Source: UBA1081 sp045535305 (lineage in GTDB: Bacteria > Bacillota > Clostridia > Oscillospirales > Acutalibacteraceae). From it: a stretch of 64,000 nt of DNA. Below the pieces are notes generated by a model. The model did not search any database. It saw nothing but the letters and a program-made list of their open reading frames with translations, and was not told the origin of the DNA. A program made the translations under genes and the position numbers. The stretch spans positions 4,467 through 68,466 of the forward strand of contig JAZSLJ010000034.1 of NCBI GenBank assembly GCA_045535305.1. The letters run 5' to 3'. Position 1 is the first letter of the stretch; the number at the start of each line of letters is the position of its first letter. Of this stretch, positions 61,307-64,000 are shown piece after piece.

Positions 61307-62803
61307 TTATTCTTCAGTTGTTTTACTTGTTGCTTTTTCAAAAATTTCTACGACTTCGTCTGAAGGAGCTTTATCAATAAGAGAAACAACAACAGCAAGA
61401 ACAAGGCAAACTACAAAGCCGGGAAGAAGTTCGTAAATACCGGTCTTTTCTGCAGCAGAAAGGCCAAGAGCGATCCATACAATTACTGTAGAGCCACCGC
61501 CGATGATACCGGCAATTGCACCTTTATATGTAAAACGTTTCCAGAAAAGAGAGAGGATAATTACCGGTCCGAATGCTGCACCGAAACCTGCCCATGCATT
61601 TTCTACAAGTCCCATAATACTTGCCGAGTTGGGGTTGATTGCAATAAAATATGCAATAACAGCAAGCACAATAACAACAATTCTGCCTACCCAAAGCACT
61701 TCTTTATCAGAAGCATTTTTTCTTACTACAGGCTTATAAATATCGCTCGTAAACGATGATGATGCAACAAGAAGCTGTGAGTCTGCTGTACTCATTGCTG
61801 CTGCCAGAATTGCAGAAAGAAGGATACCTGCAACAAAAGCGGGGAACAATTCACGAACAAGGACAATAAAAATTGTTTCCTGTGTGCCGTTTGCAATGAT
61901 TTCGGGATGCATAACTCTGCCAAGATATGCAATCACAATTGCAGCACCAAGTGAAAGAATAACCCAGATAATAGCAACTGTAGCTGATTTTTTGATAAGA
62001 CTTGCTTTTCTGATTGACATAAATCTTACAAGAATATGAGGCATACCGAAATATCCCAAACCCCATGCAAGACCTGAAACAATATCCTGCCAGCTTGATG
62101 CAAAAGGATTTGTTACAAACTCATTTGCAGTGCCGATAAAACCATCATTGATTGCAGCAAAGTTGAGTTCTTTTGTCAAAAGAATAACTACAGGGACGGT
62201 AATAATTGCAACAAGCATCATCAATCCCTGGAAAAAGTCAGTCCAACATACAGCTTTAAATCCGCCTGTAAAAGTATAAGCGATAATAATTGCACCGAAA
62301 ATCAAAGTTGCTGTGTCTTGAGAAAGTCCGGGTATAACTGATGAAAAAAGAGTGCCGCCTGCCTTAAAACTTGAAGCAACATAAACAGTGAAAAAGACTG
62401 CAAATACAATAGCACATATTATTCTCAATGCGGGATTCTTGCTTGCAAATCTGTTTGACAGATATTCCGGAATAGTGATTGAATCATTTGCGGCTGCGGA
62501 AAAACTTCTTAATCTTTTTGCAACTAACAACCAGTTAAGAATTGTACCGAGTGCTAAACCGATACCAATCCACATTTTTCCGAAACCGAATGCAAGAATA
62601 CTTCCGGGGAATCCCATCAGAAGCCATCCGCTCATATCCGATGCCTGAGCACTCATTGCAGTAACATAAGGCCCCATACTTCTTCCGCCGAGGAAATATT
62701 CTTTTGCGCCTCCGTTACTTTTTTTGTCTTTGAAAAAGAAAGCAAAACCGATACCAAGCATTAATACAAGATAAAGTACAAATGCTAAAACTTCAAAATT
62801 CAT
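61307..62803 (-). CDS. putP: Sodium/proline symporter (PutP-like)
   Basis: A 498-residue member of the sodium:solute symporter family with about 13 membrane helices. The N-terminal AKEYFLGGRSMGPYVTAMSA, then QASDMSGWLLMGFPG carries the Na+/substrate residues of PutP. GGFKAVCWTDFFQGLMM and MSTADSQLLVASSSFTSDIY are the family signatures. It imports proline with sodium; other solutes are possible. It lies downstream of a TetR regulator on the same strand, 205 bases away, so that regulator may control it. Confidence 0.92.
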   Translation of the reverse strand: MNFEVLAFVLYLVLMLGIGFAFFFKDKKSNGGAKEYFLGGRSMGPYVTAMSAQASDMSGWLLMGFPGSILAFGFGKMWIGIGLALGTILNWLLVAKRLRSFSAAANDSITIPEYLSNRFASKNPALRIICAIVFAVFFTVYVASSFKAGGTLFSSVIPGLSQDTATLIFGAIIIAYTFTGGFKAVCWTDFFQGLMMLVAIITVPVVILLTKELNFAAINDGFIGTANEFVTNPFASSWQDIVSGLAWGLGYFGMPHILVRFMSIRKASLIKKSATVAIIWVILSLGAAIVIAYLGRVMHPEIIANGTQETIFIVLVRELFPAFVAGILLSAILAAAMSTADSQLLVASSSFTSDIYKPVVRKNASDKEVLWVGRIVVIVLAVIAYFIAINPNSASIMGLVENAWAGFGAAFGPVIILSLFWKRFTYKGAIAGIIGGGSTVIVWIALGLSAAEKTGIYELLPGFVVCLVLAVVVSLIDKAPSDEVVEIFEKATSKTTEE

Positions 62804-63008
62804 TTGAATTTCATTCCTTCCATAAAATGATGATAATCATTCTAACACATTTAATATACAATTTCAATATAATATAAGAAAATAAAATTATAGACTAAAG
62901 TATATACATATTATTATACTTTATCACATAAACCATATTTTTTTGCATAACATAAAAGGTTATAGCATAGACCGTATTCTATACTATAACCAAAACACAA
63001 AATAAACT

Positions 63009-63596
63009 TTATTTTTCGATAATTCTATTCATAAAGAACGGCATCATTTTAGATGCAGAATCACTGAGTGAATAATCACCGTTACAAAGACACCAATCAT
63101 AAATGATCGCTCTTTCACAAAAAGCGTAATATTTCACTATTTCATTAACTGACATCGTTTTTGTAATTTCATTATTCTCTTGCCCTGCAATAACGATTTT
63201 ACGAAGCAACCGATAATAAACTCGATTGTGATCAAGCAATTGTTTTTCATTTTTTGTAACAAGCTGAGTAGAATAAAGTCTTTTCATCAGTTCCAGATCA
63301 ACAGTATTTTCAATCATTTCAAAAAGTTGACGGTTCAAAAACAAAAGAGTATCAACACAACTTGAATTTTCATCTATTTCAGTTGACAACTGCTCATATT
63401 TTTCATCAAAAAGATAAGCAAGTGAGCCGAGCAACGAGTCCTTACTTTCAAAATAATGATAAAAAGAGCCTTTTGATGTGCCGGATTCTTCAATTATCTC
63501 ATCAACTGTAGTATTTTCATAACCGTTATCATAAAAAAGCTTCCATGCAGCTGATACAATTTTACTTTTTGTGTTTCTACCATTCTTTTTTGACAT
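63009..63596 (-). CDS. TetR family transcriptional regulator
   Basis: A 195-residue repressor. N-terminal helix-turn-helix: KSKIVSAAWKLFYDNGYENT, then TVDEIIEESGTSKGSFYHYF. The C-terminal ligand domain is poorly conserved and rich in aromatic and acidic residues. ATG 63596 has a GGTGAG site. The gene lies upstream of putP on the same strand and may regulate it. A possible AT-rich operator region lies in 62820-63000; no clear palindrome was read. Confidence 0.9.
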   Translation of the reverse strand: MSKKNGRNTKSKIVSAAWKLFYDNGYENTTVDEIIEESGTSKGSFYHYFESKDSLLGSLAYLFDEKYEQLSTEIDENSSCVDTLLFLNRQLFEMIENTVDLELMKRLYSTQLVTKNEKQLLDHNRVYYRLLRKIVIAGQENNEITKTMSVNEIVKYYAFCERAIIYDWCLCNGDYSLSDSASKMMPFFMNRIIEK

Positions 63597-63682
63597 TTTA
63601 CTCACCGTTTTTCATTATATATCAGTCAGAATGAAATGTCAAATTGAAAAACAGACATTCATTTCAAGCATTTTTGACAAAA

Positions 63683-63713
63683 TAAAAAAACCGTAGAACT
63701 TAATCTACGGTTT
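63683..63713 (-). terminator. Intrinsic terminator of the rRNA operon
   Basis: A 10-bp perfect stem AAACCGTAGA/TCTACGGTTT (63688-63697, 63704-63713), followed on the minus strand by seven T's. It lies about 65 bases past the 23S 3' end. Confidence 0.9.
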
Positions 63714-63776
63714 ACATAGGGTATGCACCCTCAAAACTAAACAAAGGAGAAGTGGAATAGAACCAAATGAAGAAAG

Positions 63777-64000
63777 GACAAGCCCTCGACCTATTAGTAT
63801 TGCCAAGCTGAACGTGTCGCCACGCTTACACATGCAACCTATCAACCTCATAGTCCATGAGGGGTCTTACTAGCTTACGCTATGGGAAATCTAATCTTGG
63901 AGATGGCTTCACGCTTAGATGCTTTCAGCGTTTATCCAATCCGCACATAGCTACTCGGCCATGCCACTGGCGTGACAACCGATACACCAGAGGTGCGTCC
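63777..64000 (-). rRNA. 23S ribosomal RNA, 3' end (partial)
   Basis: The last about 224 bases of the 23S rRNA on the minus strand; the gene extends past the right edge. Conserved domain VI sequences are present: CACCTCTGGTGTATCGGTTG, TGCGGATTGGATAAACGCTG, AAAGCATCTAAGCGTGAAGC and CTAATAGGTCGAGGGCTTG at the 3' end. No 5S rRNA or tRNA follows before the terminator and the TetR gene, which is unusual. The exact 3' end is approximate. Confidence 0.95.

Noticed and set aside
63606..63776. 5S rRNA gene after 23S
   Set aside because: No 5S-like sequence was found before the terminator.

Overview
The window looks like a chromosomal segment of a gut-type member of the Clostridia, most like Oscillospirales/Ruminococcaceae. 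The evidence is moderately low GC, strong AGGAGG-type ribosome binding sites, AddAB instead of RecBCD, an LPXTG-free secretome with dockerin modules, DUF5058-type membrane proteins, and consensus SigA promoters (TTGACA-17-TATAAT). It is almost entirely housekeeping and transport genes. No prophage, integrase, transposase or CRISPR array was seen.

Layout. 1-6.4 kb: the guaB 3' end, a TM2 membrane protein, a dockerin-bearing polysaccharide deacetylase, a three-gene minus-strand group (His-rich CobW-like GTPase, a second G3E-like GTPase with an unusual C-terminus, nucleoside deoxyribosyltransferase) and a strongly promoted secreted protein. 6.4-18 kb: lon-engB-lysA, an ABC exporter fusion, a glutaminase-A-like protein and a large dockerin protein. 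18-24 kb: a purine salvage and uptake cluster (xpt, BMP-family lipoprotein, ATPase, two permeases). 24-31 kb: three small unknown genes in an operon, a phosphodiesterase, a DUF5058 membrane pair, three very small peptide genes with their own expression signals, an AbrB-type regulator, a secreted protein and a class B PBP. 31-33.7 kb: corA behind a short leader ORF and a hairpin, a radical SAM protein and MscL. 33.7-41.2 kb: addB-addA and RNase P RNA. 41.2-48 kb: an operon of DUF1858, trmK, Nif3-like and rqcH genes ending in a secreted glycosidase, then a GT2 glycosyltransferase. 48-52 kb: an ArsR/HMA/P-type ATPase metal-efflux operon and endonuclease IV. 52-64 kb: a flavoprotein, a nitroreductase, YbjQ, two tRNA-Ser genes, nadB-nadC, hflX, a YdjC deacetylase, a pyrophosphatase-like protein, dCMP deaminase, PutP, a TetR regulator and the 3' end of a 23S rRNA gene.

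The most interesting signals are as follows. (1) A 19-codon leader ORF starting MEPD, followed directly by a terminator-like hairpin, lies upstream of corA. This arrangement resembles the enterobacterial MgtL leader, and the leader's last codons can pair with the hairpin's 3' side. (2) A family of palindromic intergenic elements shares 13-bp ends (AAACAATAATTTA) but carries different cores: four copies with one core, one with another, and one minimal 39-bp form. Some lie so close that they supply the stop codon of the neighbouring gene. (3) Three free-standing genes encode 22-51-residue amphipathic peptides; the C-terminal helix of a larger secreted protein resembles them. (4) Two neighbouring G3E-type GTPases include one with a tandem His/Asp/Cys metal-binding insert and one joined to a domain resembling the C-terminus of YcgQ/DUF1980.
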